Of a DNA stretch of 64,000 nt, positions 1 through 8,786 are shown in pieces. The stretch is taken from NCBI RefSeq assembly GCF_000347035.1, contig NZ_ANIJ01000038.1, forward strand, positions 23,501-87,500. Direction: 5' to 3'. Made by a program: the position numbers and the translations under genes. The stretch comes from Leptospira sp. B5-022. GTDB taxonomy: Bacteria; Spirochaetota; Leptospiria; Leptospirales; Leptospiraceae. The notes under the pieces were generated by a model that searched no databases, was not told the origin of the DNA, and was given only the letters and a program-made list of their open reading frames with translations. The stretch's first letter is position 1. Each line of letters opens with the position of its first letter.

Positions 1-106
1 CCTTCAGATCCCCGTCCGCTCTTCCGCTACAAAAATTAGAAAAAACAAATATAAAGGCTAATAAGAATATTTTAGAATCGAATCGGAGCAAATATGTGTG
101 TTTCAT
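1..106 (-). CDS. Lipoprotein, N-terminal fragment (runs off left edge)
   Basis: Reading the minus strand from an ATG at 106 gives 35 codons with no stop before the window edge. The peptide is a typical spirochaetal lipoprotein signal: a basic start (MKHTYLLRFDSK), a hydrophobic core (IFLLAFIFVF) and a lipobox-like SNFC, with the lipidated cysteine near residue 27. The mature protein starts SGRADGDLK, and the rest lies outside the window, so no function can be given. No clear Shine-Dalgarno precedes the ATG. The terminator at 145-183 separates it from the TRL-like gene upstream on the same strand. The call rests only on the signal peptide and the open frame. Confidence 0.5.
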   Translation of the reverse strand, partial: MKHTYLLRFDSKIFLLAFIFVFSNFCSGRADGDLK

Positions 107-144
107 CTAAGAAAGAAATACGAAAGGAGAAAATTTAGGAAATA

Positions 145-183
145 GAAAAAAGGCCGCGTAAAATGAAATTTTACACGACCTTT
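145..183 (-). terminator. Rho-independent terminator of the TRL-like gene
   Basis: On the minus strand a stem of about 16 bp (AAAGGTCGTGTAAAAT pairing with ATTTTACGCGGCCTTT, a few G-U or mismatched pairs) around a 3-nt loop is followed by a T run (complement of 146-151). It lies about 85 bp beyond the stop of the lipoprotein gene at 269-595. Confidence 0.75.
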
Positions 184-268
184 AGAAACCGTTTTTCCAA
201 GACGATCCAATGGATCAAATCGGAAACAATTCGATAGTTTCGTTCATTTTAAATGAACTAAGAGATAA

Positions 269-595
269 TTAATCTCCGTAAGCTATCGTACAGTTGGAAA
301 CATAAAGTGATCCAAGAACGTTCGATCTGTTGAAATCGATGGATTTAACCACTTTGATCCCGCCTTTTTTGGCAGCAGCTTTAATACCTGCGTCCCCGGT
401 TGCAATCAGCAATAAAACAGAAGATGCACATGCTTCTCCCGATTTTTCACCGATTCCGTCTTTTTGAGAGTTGTCTCTGTTGAAGATGGTCGCGTTGTCC
501 GTTACGTTGGTGTAAAGGGATCCATAAACGATTGGAAGACAATTGCTTACAGACACTAATACTAACGCGGCAGCTAATAACATGATTTTTCTCAT
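269..595 (-). CDS. TRL-like family lipoprotein
   Basis: A 108-residue lipoprotein. The signal peptide (MRKIMLLAAALVLVSVSNC) ends in a lipobox with the lipidated cysteine at residue 19. The rest matches the TRL-like family of small spirochaetal and proteobacterial lipoproteins: a KSGEACASS segment, then a hydrophobic LLLIATGDAGIKAAAKKGGI stretch, and VKSIDF before a C-terminal cysteine (SNCTIAYGD). Family function is unknown; the location would be membrane-anchored in the periplasm or outer membrane. A good Shine-Dalgarno (GGAGATAG, complement of 602-609) lies just upstream of the ATG, and the gene ends in its own hairpin terminator, so it is probably monocistronic. Confidence 0.8.
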   Translation of the reverse strand: MRKIMLLAAALVLVSVSNCLPIVYGSLYTNVTDNATIFNRDNSQKDGIGEKSGEACASSVLLLIATGDAGIKAAAKKGGIKVVKSIDFNRSNVLGSLYVSNCTIAYGD

Positions 596-1066
596 TGAAT
601 CTATCTCCGTTATACTATATTACTTTTTTGTTTATTTTCGCTTAGTTTTGCGTGTTGTTGGATCCGAAAATTTTTCGGCAAGAGACAAAAACATAGAAAA
701 GAACGTCATACCTTCTTTCGAAAGGAAAAACTTTAGAGAGGATCATCTTTTTGAGAAGATTCGAGTCAAGATTTAAAAAAGGAAAAATTATAAAAAAACC
801 ACAGAGGTAGTATTCCGAACGAAAGGTAAGGATCAACCGAACAATTGTATCCAACGTTTCCAAGAATACGGACAGAAATTTCGAAAAATTTTTCCGTTTA
901 TCCGCGATTTTACGAGTAAAGAATCCGCGAAATAAAAAATTCTTTCCAAAGAGAAAACTTTTCCGTTATCGCGAAGGTGAATGTTTTGTTATGTTTAATT
1001 CTGGTTGACATCTCCTTTCGAAGGAATTTTATATTTTCCAACTAAAAAGGAAGGAGAGGTTCACTT
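596..1066. other. 471-bp intergenic region between divergent genes
   Basis: This AT-rich spacer separates the minus-strand TRL-like gene from the plus-strand DUF3015 pair. It holds the ribosome-binding site of the TRL gene at its left end and a sigma-70-like promoter for the DUF3015 genes at its right end (1005-1035). The heptamer TCCGCGA occurs twice, near 901 and 930. The short open frames in it have no ribosome-binding site or family resemblance, and I see no RNA gene. Confidence 0.6.
1005..1035 (+). promoter_or_regulatory. Sigma-70-like promoter of the DUF3015 operon
   Basis: A perfect TTGACA at 1005-1010 is followed after 18-19 bp by TTATAT/TATATT (1029-1035). The start codon at 1067 has a strong Shine-Dalgarno (AAGGAAGGAGAGG), giving a leader of about 25 nt. 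Confidence 0.6.
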
Positions 1067-1561
1067 ATGAAAAAAGAACTTCTATCGATAGGATTAGTCG
1101 GTTTACTCTGCTTGTCCTCGGGAATTTCGGTCTCCGCCGCAGACTACGGTGTTGCAGGTTGCGGCCTTGGGTCTCTGGTTTTTAAAGAAAACAAAGGTGG
1201 TCACCAAATTTTAGCAGCCACTACAAATGGTACTTCAGGTAACCAAACTTTCGGAATTTCAACCGGAACTTTGGGTTGTGCAACAGACGGACTGGTTCAA
1301 AAGGAAAAAGTTCAAGAAGTATTCGTTTCCCTCAATTTTAATTCTTTGGAAGCTGAAATGGCACAAGGAAAAGGGGAAAAATTAGAAGCTCTTTCGGGAC
1401 TTCTAGGTTGTTCCACAAACGGAACCGCACAATTGGGAGAATACACAAAATCCAATTTCGATGTATTGTATACTCAGGAAACCACACCTTCCTCTTTACT
1501 CAGCGCAGTAAAAGACGGGATCAGAAAAGACGCAGCACTCTCTAAAAGCTGCAAAATTTAA
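1067..1561 (+). CDS. DUF3015 family exported protein (copy 1)
   Basis: A 164-residue protein with a Sec signal peptide cleaved after VSA-A near residue 24. The mature part has the family hallmarks: GVAGCGLGSLVF at its start, the NGTSGNQTFGISTGTLGC block and a C-terminal SKSCKI. Four cysteines (AGCG, LGCA, LGCS, KSCK) recur at the same places in the next gene, which suggests two structural disulfides in the periplasm. Function is unknown. It starts with a very strong ribosome-binding site behind a good promoter, and its stop is 11 bp before the second copy, so the two form an operon, probably well expressed. Confidence 0.85.
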   Translation: MKKELLSIGLVGLLCLSSGISVSAADYGVAGCGLGSLVFKENKGGHQILAATTNGTSGNQTFGISTGTLGCATDGLVQKEKVQEVFVSLNFNSLEAEMAQGKGEKLEALSGLLGCSTNGTAQLGEYTKSNFDVLYTQETTPSSLLSAVKDGIRKDAALSKSCKI

Positions 1562-1572
1562 GGAGATAACTC

Positions 1573-2052
1573 ATGAAAAGAATATTATCAGTATCTCTTT
1601 TTCTCGCTCTAGTAGCTTCCCCATTTTATGTGGCTTCCGCTAAACACGGTGCTGCAGGATGCGGCTTGGGATCCGTTGTTATTACGGAAAATAAAAAAGT
1701 TCACCAAGTAATCGCGGCAACCGTAAACGGAACCGTTTTAAACCAAAGTTTCGGGATTTCTACTGGAACTTTGAATTGCGAAACGAGCGGTTTCACTCAA
1801 AAACAAGTCGAACAACAGATCTTCGTTCACATGAACTTCCAATCTTTGGAGCAGGAATTTGCGAAAGGTTCCGGTGAAAAAATGGAAGCCTTCGCTTCTT
1901 TGATGGGTTGCTCCGATACGGGAACATTCGGAAAAGTAGGAAAAGAGAAATTCTCCGCACTTTTCGACCAAAATACTCCGGATTCCTTTTTGGAAAAAAT
2001 GAGATTCGAAGTAGCAAACAACTCCGCTTTAGTCGGTAGTTGCAAAATCTGA
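1573..2052 (+). CDS. DUF3015 family exported protein (copy 2)
   Basis: A 159-residue paralogue of the preceding gene, collinear over its whole length: signal peptide ending at ASA, then HGAAGCGLGSVVI, NGTVLNQSFGISTGTLNC, LMGCSDTG and a terminal VGSCKI. All four cysteines are kept, while charged surface residues differ freely, as expected of an old tandem duplication. An AAGGAGATAACTC Shine-Dalgarno overlaps the stop of copy 1. A strong hairpin follows at 2081-2109, before the DUF4105 gene. Periplasmic, of unknown function. Confidence 0.85.
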   Translation: MKRILSVSLFLALVASPFYVASAKHGAAGCGLGSVVITENKKVHQVIAATVNGTVLNQSFGISTGTLNCETSGFTQKQVEQQIFVHMNFQSLEQEFAKGSGEKMEAFASLMGCSDTGTFGKVGKEKFSALFDQNTPDSFLEKMRFEVANNSALVGSCKI

Positions 2053-2080
2053 TCATACGCACCTTATATTCTAAGGTTCA

Positions 2081-2109
2081 ATTCCCTTCTCCCCAAAGGA
2101 GAAGGGAAT
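2081..2109 (+). terminator. Strong hairpin after the DUF3015 pair
   Basis: ATTCCCTTCTCC pairs perfectly with GGAGAAGGGAAT across a 5-nt loop (CCAAA). The downstream sequence (ATTCTGAAAAT) is not a clean T run, so it may be a weak terminator or a 3'-end stabiliser that reduces read-through into the DUF4105 gene. Confidence 0.5.
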
Positions 2110-2132
2110 ATTCTGAAAATCTAAAACTCTAA

Positions 2133-4169
2133 GTGCGAACTAGGCTCCGTTCTTTTTTTATACTACTCTTTTTATTCTCCCTCTTCGGAACTTTCAGCTC
2201 TGCTTATGCGACGGACACGAAAAAGATCCTAGAATACCAAAAATTAGCAGAGGTCAAAAAACTTTGGGAAGAAAGATATTGGATCCTTCTATTACATTAT
2301 TCTAAGACAACTTTCGGCAACTGGGTAAGCGAAGCGGATTCTTCTTCTTTTTTTCTTTCCAAGGAGGGAAGAAACAATCCGAAAAGTGAGCTACTCTCCG
2401 CCATTGAAGCGTTTATGACGCCAGCCTCACCTCCGTCCGGAGAGGAAAATTGGATGCATCCATCGTGTAAATTTCCGGAAAGAAAAAGATGGATCCAAGA
2501 GAAACTTTCCATTCCGGATCAGGATTTTACAGAAGTAGATTGTTCCAGATTCGAAAAATGGTTCGCTACCTTGAACCCGAAAGGAGCAAAAATCATATTC
2601 GCTTCTTATTATATGAATGCCCCCGCTTCCATCTTCGGTCATACCCTTTTAAAATTGGATTCAGGAGATCCGAATCGGAAAGAAATTTTAGAATATTCCG
2701 TGAACTATGCCGCAAACGCGGACCCTGAGTCTACAAATGCGATCGTGTATTCTATTTTGGGTTTGTTCGGCGGATATCCCGGAACATTCTCCTTATTTCC
2801 TTACTATGTTAAAATTGCGGAATATAATGATATCGAAAGCAGGGATCTTTGGGAATACGAACTGGACCTAAAAGAGGAAGAAGTCAAAAGAATGACAAGG
2901 CATCTCTGGGAACTGGGAGCGGCCACATTCGATTATTATTTTCTGGATGAGAACTGTTCCTATCATCTATTTTCTTTGATAGAAGTAGCGAGACCAAGTC
3001 TTTACCTTCGGGACAAAGCACCTTTTGTGATCCCGGGAGATACCGTTAAAAAATACATTGAGCAGGCCGGTCTTGTTAAAGAGATCAAATATCGGCCTTC
3101 TCTACATAGTAAAATTATCCAAAAACTCAGGAAAATGAACGAAGAAGAAAGGGATCTTTATGAAAATGTAATGAAGAATGCCAATATTTCCCTTTTGACG
3201 AATAAGGAACCCGATCCTAAGATTAGGACTTCTTTTCTTTCGGATACGATCCTGGATTCTTTCCGTTATAAAAAAGCGGAAGGAAATTCTCCGAAAGAAT
3301 GGGACCAAACTTACAAACAATTACTTTTGTTCAGGAGCAAACTCCCGACCGACTACGATGATTCCGGATATTCTCCCATTACCCAGAGCCCCCATATAGG
3401 TCACGGAAGTTCGGCATTGTATAATGAAGTTGGGACTTCCAATCTGGGAAATTTTTTAGGTTTCGGTTATAGGGCGGCAGTCCACGATCTATTGAATACG
3501 GACCAAGGTTATATCCCGAATTCTTCCGTGGATTATTTTTCTCTCAAGGCAAGGTATTATCAGGATTCAAAAAAACTACATCTGGAAGAATTTCATATCA
3601 TCCGCATGTTATCCTTAACTCCTTATAATTCATTAGGTCGTTCCGTTTCTTATTTTGTGGATTCGGGTGCGGACTCTTCCGTTTATGAAAAAAACAGGAA
3701 CAAAGAAGATAGAAAACTTCTGGAATGGCAGGCACTCCTCCGACCGGAAGATCTGTCGTATACGCTCTATCGGTTGGACGAGATCTCCCGATCCGAAAAA
3801 TATGAAAGAGTCACAAACGCAAATTTAGAGACTACTTTCGGTTATAGTTTCCAGGACGAATTTTCGGAGGGGCCAAAACGGTTTTTATTCTCCGCACAAG
3901 CAGGTGCAAAAGTAAGGTATAATGGTAAGTACGATACGAATGCAATTGTGGCTCCTCAGATCGCGACTTATTGGATCGCCAATTTTGATATTTTTAAGGC
4001 GGTCTTGTCTTTGCATTATTATACTTTTTCCGTTTACGGGATCCCGGACGATTATAAGGCACAATTAGGGTTTCGTTATGCGATCCATGCCAATCATGAA
4101 TTGAGATTAGAGGCAAAAGCCCAAAGGAATTATAATGAAGCTAGCTTCTCCTATGTGTATCAATTTTAA
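2133..4169 (+). CDS. DUF4105 (Lnb N-terminal periplasmic domain) protein
   Basis: A 678-residue exported protein starting at GTG, with a signal peptide (FFILLFLFSLFGTFSSAYA). Residues about 100-330 carry the DUF4105/Lnb-N signature: FASYYMNAPASIFGHTLLKL followed by ENCSYHLFSLIE, including a conserved His and an N-C pair reminiscent of a papain-like/NlpC fold. The C-terminal half is rich in alternating Tyr, Phe and Arg (for example YSFQDEFSEGPKRFLFSAQAG) and ends FSYVYQF, which looks like outer-membrane or periplasmic beta structure. Function is unproven; the family is presumed to act on envelope substrates. The start of the hydrolase gene lies inside its last 35 bases. Confidence 0.8.
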   Translation: MRTRLRSFFILLFLFSLFGTFSSAYATDTKKILEYQKLAEVKKLWEERYWILLLHYSKTTFGNWVSEADSSSFFLSKEGRNNPKSELLSAIEAFMTPASPPSGEENWMHPSCKFPERKRWIQEKLSIPDQDFTEVDCSRFEKWFATLNPKGAKIIFASYYMNAPASIFGHTLLKLDSGDPNRKEILEYSVNYAANADPESTNAIVYSILGLFGGYPGTFSLFPYYVKIAEYNDIESRDLWEYELDLKEEEVKRMTRHLWELGAATFDYYFLDENCSYHLFSLIEVARPSLYLRDKAPFVIPGDTVKKYIEQAGLVKEIKYRPSLHSKIIQKLRKMNEEERDLYENVMKNANISLLTNKEPDPKIRTSFLSDTILDSFRYKKAEGNSPKEWDQTYKQLLLFRSKLPTDYDDSGYSPITQSPHIGHGSSALYNEVGTSNLGNFLGFGYRAAVHDLLNTDQGYIPNSSVDYFSLKARYYQDSKKLHLEEFHIIRMLSLTPYNSLGRSVSYFVDSGADSSVYEKNRNKEDRKLLEWQALLRPEDLSYTLYRLDEISRSEKYERVTNANLETTFGYSFQDEFSEGPKRFLFSAQAGAKVRYNGKYDTNAIVAPQIATYWIANFDIFKAVLSLHYYTFSVYGIPDDYKAQLGFRYAIHANHELRLEAKAQRNYNEASFSYVYQF

Positions 4170-5010
4170 TTATTTCTACTATTCCATTCTTATTCTATTT
4201 TTATCGGGCAGTTGTTCTTCTATGTTATTCTACCCTACCAGGGAAATGTATATCTCTCCAGAAAAAATGGGATTTCGGCCCGAAAAAATTTCTCTTCAGA
4301 TGAAAGACGGCACAAATATCAAAGTTTGGATTTTCAAACCTTCTAGGGTAAAAGCGAAAGCGAGCATTCTCCAGTTCCATGGCAATGGAGACAATATGTC
4401 CAGCCACTATATCAGTCTTGTATGGCTTGTGGAAAAAGGTTACGAATTAGTGATCTGGGACTATAGAGGTTACGGAGATTCGGAAGGAGAAGCGGAAAAG
4501 GAATCTATATTAGAAGATTCTAAAGAAATTCTGAAATTCCAACAAAACAGGGCAAAAGAACTGGGCATTCCTTGGATTGTTTACGGACAAAGTATGGGTG
4601 GAGCGCTTGCAATACGAGCCGTCGGAGAAATACAAAACAAAGAGGGATTATTACTCGTAGTCGGCGACGGGACTTTCGCGTATTATTCTCATGTGGCTAA
4701 AACGGTGGCAGAGAGAGCGTTTTTCTTTCCGATAGGGCAATTGGTCGGGTTCTTCTTCTCGGATCATTTAAGTCCGGGAGAAGTAGCGGATCAAATTTCT
4801 CCGGTAAAACTATTGGTCGTGCATGGAACAGAGGACCAGATCGTTTCCTATCCGAACGGGATGGAACTTTTCCAAAAAGCGAAGGATCCAAAAATTTTCT
4901 GGGAGATCAAAGGAGGAGGACATCTAGATTGGATGGGAATGGGCAGATCCGACGGAGCAAAAAAATTCTTAAAATTCCTGGAAGAACTGGTCTCTCATTG
5001 GACTCCTTAG
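4135..5010 (+). CDS. Alpha/beta hydrolase, lipoprotein
   Basis: A 291-residue serine hydrolase of the BAAT/peptidase S9-like 'bem46' type. A lipoprotein signal ends in LSGSC (Cys27), so the enzyme is anchored facing the periplasm. The oxyanion-loop motif QFHGNGDN is at 80-87, the nucleophile elbow GQSMGG puts Ser153 at the active site, and VHGTEDQIV (Asp) and GGGHLDW (His) complete the triad. WDYRGYGDSEG is typical of the family. Substrate unknown, probably an ester. The ATG at 4135 is favoured over 4153 because AAAGGAA lies 5 bases upstream. It overlaps the DUF4105 gene by 35 bp, suggesting coupled translation. Confidence 0.85.
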   Translation: MKLASPMCINFNYFYYSILILFLSGSCSSMLFYPTREMYISPEKMGFRPEKISLQMKDGTNIKVWIFKPSRVKAKASILQFHGNGDNMSSHYISLVWLVEKGYELVIWDYRGYGDSEGEAEKESILEDSKEILKFQQNRAKELGIPWIVYGQSMGGALAIRAVGEIQNKEGLLLVVGDGTFAYYSHVAKTVAERAFFFPIGQLVGFFFSDHLSPGEVADQISPVKLLVVHGTEDQIVSYPNGMELFQKAKDPKIFWEIKGGGHLDWMGMGRSDGAKKFLKFLEELVSHWTP

Positions 5011-5546
5011 TTTTCGGAAGGGAACCAGTACATTCTTTTACCTTCCAATAAAGATCTAAGTGCCTCTTCCGGTTTGGGTTCTTGGATAAACAATTCCGGT
5101 AAAGAGAAGTTACCTGTATTATAAAGTTCTATAGATAAGAAGATTACTTTACCTTCCTTTGCGAAAAATACTTTTTCGAAGTCCCTACATTTTAACGTAT
5201 AAAATCCGGGAGCAAGCTCCAAGACCTTATATTCGCCGGAATCCAATCCGAATTTTTGGAATAATACTCTATTCCCTTCTTTAAAAGATCCGGAATATCG
5301 ATACAATTCGATACGAAAGGTGAATAAGGACTGAGCTTCTCTCTGCGGCCTAAGCACATATACCAAGGCTTGATCCTCTTTCGCTTTTTTCAGTTGATCG
5401 AATCTCTGAGAGCTTGTGCAAGACCCGAATCCTAAGACCAGGCAAATACAAAGTACGAAGGACCTAAAGTTGGCAACCCTCTGAAAAAATCTGGTAGCTC
5501 CTTGGGCTCTACGGTTAAAATTGACCCTAATTCGAGGATTTTTCAT
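5007..5546 (-). CDS. Putative lipoprotein of unknown function
   Basis: About 179 residues from the ATG at 5546. A strongly basic N-terminus (NFNRRAQGATRFFQR) precedes a hydrophobic core and a lipobox (LGFGSC-TSS). The mature part opens with QALVYVLRPQ, FRIELYR and later FYTLKCR, the beta-rich pattern of DUF2846-like lipoproteins that bind no known ligand. Its 3' end overlaps the stop of the hydrolase gene by 4 bp (tail to tail). The start is uncertain: this ATG shares the CATG at 5544-5547 with the divergent gene, and no Shine-Dalgarno is obvious. A frame upstream to 5618 would run antisense through the neighbouring gene and is less likely. Confidence 0.65.
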   Translation of the reverse strand: MKNPRIRVNFNRRAQGATRFFQRVANFRSFVLCICLVLGFGSCTSSQRFDQLKKAKEDQALVYVLRPQREAQSLFTFRIELYRYSGSFKEGNRVLFQKFGLDSGEYKVLELAPGFYTLKCRDFEKVFFAKEGKVIFLSIELYNTGNFSLPELFIQEPKPEEALRSLLEGKRMYWFPSEN

Positions 5547-5988
5547 GAAAATTGAGTTCACACCCGAGCAGTACGAAACCTTACTAAAATCCATCGCGAT
5601 CTCCAGTTGGATGATCAATGCTTTTAACGAAGGGGACGAGGAGTTAAATTCCTACGCCGAACTCGAGCAATACATACTTTCCTTTGCAAAAGATTTTGGG
5701 AAGCAGGAATTCGTGGACTACGATGCCGCTGACGATGTGTATTTCCCTACTCGCAAATTCGAAGACCAAACGGATATATTCGATATCATCTCCGATTACG
5801 ATAACGAATTATTCTGGGACGAGCTTATTCACAGAATGGCCAGAAGGGATTTTCTTCAAGAGTATGGAGAAACAGGAGTCGCTTCTATGGCAATCGAAGA
5901 AAGGATCGAAAAAGAAGCTCCTTATATCAGCAAATACGAAGAGATATTTACCAACCAAGGCCTGGAGAATATAGACATTCGTCCTTAA
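5545..5988 (+). CDS. Conserved hypothetical acidic protein
   Basis: A 147-residue cytoplasmic protein, strongly acidic, with no signal peptide or membrane segment. Aromatic and acidic residues alternate (YAELEQYILSFAKDF, FDIISDYDNELFWDELIHRM) and it is probably all-helical. I do not recognise a domain. The ATG at 5545 is chosen over a TTG at 5521 because CGAGGA lies 6 bases before it. It ends 3 bases before the RNA methyltransferase gene, so the two are probably co-transcribed. Confidence 0.7.
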   Translation: MKIEFTPEQYETLLKSIAISSWMINAFNEGDEELNSYAELEQYILSFAKDFGKQEFVDYDAADDVYFPTRKFEDQTDIFDIISDYDNELFWDELIHRMARRDFLQEYGETGVASMAIEERIEKEAPYISKYEEIFTNQGLENIDIRP

Positions 5989-5991
5989 TCC

Positions 5992-7335
5992 ATGTTTGAT
6001 CAGGAACCTTTCGGAGTTTTAGAGATTGAAAACCTTCTTCCCAACCTAAGAGGTGAAGGTACATTAGGAAAAAGAAAAATAGAAATCCCTTATTCGCTTC
6101 CTGGAGACGTATATAACGTATACAAATTCGGAAAAAGAAAAGTATTCTATAAATGGGATCCTATTCATCTAGAGCCGAGGATCTCTGCTCCTCAATGTGC
6201 AAGTTTTGGAGAATGCGGAGGATGTTCCGGCCAACACCTGCCCTATTCGGAACAATTCAAATTAACAACCGAGCCGATCTTAAACGGATTAGAAAATTTT
6301 GATCCGAGCCGACTATCTGTTTCTCCTGCGGATTCTTCTTATTCTTACCGGAATCGTATGGATTTTGCAGTTTTTCCCGGTCGAATCGTCGGATTAAGAA
6401 TGTCCGGAAATTTCAGAAAGATCGTGCCGATAAGGAACTGTTCCATCCAAACGGACTGGGCAAATTCGGAAATGCCACTTTTTCAAAAACTTTTAGAATG
6501 TTTTCCTGATTTGGAATATGACCGCAAAAAAGAATCAGGTTACCTGAAATATTTTACTCTTCGCAAATCGGTTTTCCATGACGACTCCATGAGTATTCTT
6601 ACTTTCACGGAAGATTTCAAAAACGAAGATCTGATGCGGAAAGTTGCGGAAAAGGCGTTAGAAGTCCTAAGCGCGAAAAATATAGTATTTTGTTTCAACC
6701 GCAAAAAAGGAGAAATTTCCGCATCGGGAGAAGCGATCGCAATCCGGGGAAATATTTATCTTATCGAAGAGATCTGGGGTAAAAAATTCAAAATTCCTTT
6801 TGACGGTTTTTTTCAACCGAACCCGAAAGAGTTCATTAAAATTTTAGAATTTATTAAATCTAAAATTGTCCGTGCGGAAAATCTTGCCGACCTTTTCTGC
6901 GGGAGTGGATTTTTTTCGATTCTATTCGGAGAAAAATTTTCTCGGATCTTAGGGATCGATATCGTATCTTCTTCGGTTTCCGCGGGTGAGGAGTTCCTAC
7001 AGGAGGTTTTCCCGGACAAAAAGATTGAATTTCTGGCATTCGACCTGTTTCACAAAAAGGGATTGGAGAAAATGTCCTCTGCCAATCTACCTTGGAAGGA
7101 TTCCGTTGTGATCGCAGATCCTCCACGAAGCGGCCTTTCCCCCGAATTGTGTACCTTCTTAAATTCCAACCCCGTTTCCCAACTTATCTATATTTCCTGT
7201 AACCCGGAAAATCTTCTGAGGGATGCAAAACTCCTGGAAGAATCCTACCGAATGGAAGAGTTCCTACTTTGCGACCCCTTCCCTCAGACTCCTCATTTAG
7301 AAGCAGTATCCATCTTCTCCCCTAAAAATCGCTGA
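5992..7335 (+). CDS. TrmA/RlmD-type SAM-dependent RNA uracil-C5 methyltransferase
   Basis: A 447-residue member of the RumA/TrmA family, which methylates C5 of uridine in 23S rRNA or tRNA with S-adenosylmethionine. The N-terminus has a cysteine cluster for a 4Fe-4S centre ([15 protein letters not shown] plus a cysteine further on). [10 protein letters not shown] and FQPNPKEF are family signatures, [16 protein letters not shown] is the SAM-binding motif I, ADPPRSGL is motif IV, and [14 protein letters not shown] carries the catalytic cysteine. No TRAM domain is obvious at the N-terminus. Whether the target is U1939, U747 or tRNA U54 cannot be told from the sequence. Confidence 0.9.
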   Translation: MFDQEPFGVLEIENLLPNLRGEGTLGKRKIEIPYSLPGDVYNVYKFGKRKVFYKWDPIHLEPRISAPQCASFGECGGCSGQHLPYSEQFKLTTEPILNGLENFDPSRLSVSPADSSYSYRNRMDFAVFPGRIVGLRMSGNFRKIVPIRNCSIQTDWANSEMPLFQKLLECFPDLEYDRKKESGYLKYFTLRKSVFHDDSMSILTFTEDFKNEDLMRKVAEKALEVLSAKNIVFCFNRKKGEISASGEAIAIRGNIYLIEEIWGKKFKIPFDGFFQPNPKEFIKILEFIKSKIVRAENLADLFCGSGFFSILFGEKFSRILGIDIVSSSVSAGEEFLQEVFPDKKIEFLAFDLFHKKGLEKMSSANLPWKDSVVIADPPRSGLSPELCTFLNSNPVSQLIYISCNPENLLRDAKLLEESYRMEEFLLCDPFPQTPHLEAVSIFSPKNR

Positions 7336-7394
7336 AGGGAATCCGATTTTTTTTCGATAGTAAGTACCAAAGGTATACGAAACCGAAGGTGCCC

Positions 7395-8516
7395 ATGAAA
7401 CGACTTTCTTTCATCATTCTATCATTCTTAATTTTGGCGGTTTGGGGCTGTAATACCGTCATCATCCGTCCTTGGAATTCTCCGAACGCTCTCAAAACGT
7501 CCGAAAAGATCCGTGTCTTTTTAGGTAAGGCTGAATCCGATCTGATGATCAAAGCGGACGGTGTAATTTTCGTATATGATGTGAACGATCTTCTGATCAA
7601 ACGTGCTTACGATGCGGTGTCTCTTGATGCTAAAAAATTGAAGGCGCCCATCCGTTTCGTTGCGGACAATCCTGGTCTGGAATATAAAGGAAGAAAGTTC
7701 AGAGGAGAAATTTTACTCCAACCTGATAAAAGCGGCAATATTCTGGTGATCAACAGAGTTCCTTTGGAAGAATATTTGTATTCCGTTGTTCCTTCCGAAG
7801 TTCCTGCAGGCTGGCCGACAGAGGCTTTAAAAGCGCAAGCGATCTGTTCCAGGACTTATGCAGTTAGAGAGATCTTGAACAAAAAAGATACGGCGTACGA
7901 TGTGGAATCCACTGTGAATTCACAAGCGTATGCAGGTATGACGAAAGAAAATCCAAGAACCACTCAAGCTGTTCGTGATACGGAAGGTGTTCTTGCCGTT
8001 TATGAAGACGATCCGATCCATATGTTCTTTCATTCCAATAGCGGTGGAAGAACAGAAACTCCGGACCAAGTTTGGGGAGGAAAAAGGCTTCCGTATTTGG
8101 AATCCGTCGCCTCCAGATTCGATGAAGCCGGGGATAATTTCGTTTGGAAAGAAATTGTAAACCAAGATAAAATGGATCAAACTCTTTCTTCCCTAGGCGT
8201 GGGCTCCATTCAATCCATCCAAGTACTTTCTAGAACTCCTTCCGGTAGAGTGGATCTTTTGGAAGTGATCGGCAAACAAGGCACATCTAAAATGAAAGGA
8301 AAAGAATTCCGTAATTTGCTCGGAACTTCAGTGAAGTCTCTTCGTTTCGGTATCAAAAGAGAGAGTGAAGGATTTTTGATCAAGGGAATGGGCGCCGGTC
8401 ATGGTGTGGGACTAAGCCAATGGGGAAGTTTCGGCATGGCAAAACAGAATTTTACCTATGCGGAGATCATCCGTCACTATTACCAAGGAATCGAATTCGC
8501 TAGAATTACTAGGTAA
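7395..8516 (+). CDS. SpoIID/LytB domain lipoprotein
   Basis: A 373-residue protein of the SpoIID family, which in Bacillus cleaves glycan strands lacking stem peptides (lytic transglycosylase). A lipoprotein signal ends LAVWGC. The catalytic-region motif [20 protein letters not shown] contains the expected glutamate, followed by [18 protein letters not shown] and the C-terminal [19 protein letters not shown] block. A role in periplasmic peptidoglycan remodelling is inferred. The ATG at 7395 is preferred to a GTG at 7389, having GAAGGTG just upstream. A repeat-rich spacer follows. Confidence 0.9.
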   Translation: MKRLSFIILSFLILAVWGCNTVIIRPWNSPNALKTSEKIRVFLGKAESDLMIKADGVIFVYDVNDLLIKRAYDAVSLDAKKLKAPIRFVADNPGLEYKGRKFRGEILLQPDKSGNILVINRVPLEEYLYSVVPSEVPAGWPTEALKAQAICSRTYAVREILNKKDTAYDVESTVNSQAYAGMTKENPRTTQAVRDTEGVLAVYEDDPIHMFFHSNSGGRTETPDQVWGGKRLPYLESVASRFDEAGDNFVWKEIVNQDKMDQTLSSLGVGSIQSIQVLSRTPSGRVDLLEVIGKQGTSKMKGKEFRNLLGTSVKSLRFGIKRESEGFLIKGMGAGHGVGLSQWGSFGMAKQNFTYAEIIRHYYQGIEFARITR

Positions 8517-8522
8517 TTTTTT

Positions 8523-8741
8523 CGCACAGAGATCACGGAGAACACAGAGAGTTTTTAATTTAGAAACGTTGAGCACCGAGAGGAGTCGGGTGTTGGAGTT
8601 CCCAGATCCTGATATTCCTTCGTGGTCTCTGTGAGCTTCGTGCGAAACCTTCGTTTGTCCTCAAACTTATTTTAAATATATAAAACTATTATATTCTCTC
8701 ACTACTGCTCCGTCTCCTCTGTGAGCTCCGTGCGAAACCGC
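8523..8741. repeat. CTCTGTG/CACAGAG dispersed repeat cluster (locus 1)
   Basis: Three related units lie in the spacer between the SpoIID and ABC genes. One reads TTCGCACAGAGATCACGGAG (from 8521). Two are in the opposite orientation, CTCTGTGAGCTTCGTGCGAA (from 8627) and CTCTGTGAGCTCCGTGCGAA (from 8718), differing at one base. The first can pair with the others as an inverted repeat. Related units recur at 15841-15910 and 45361-45494. Confidence 0.7.
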
Positions 8742-8786
8742 CCTTCTTTTCCTTGCCTCCTCTCCTAGAGGATGCAAAATAGGACC

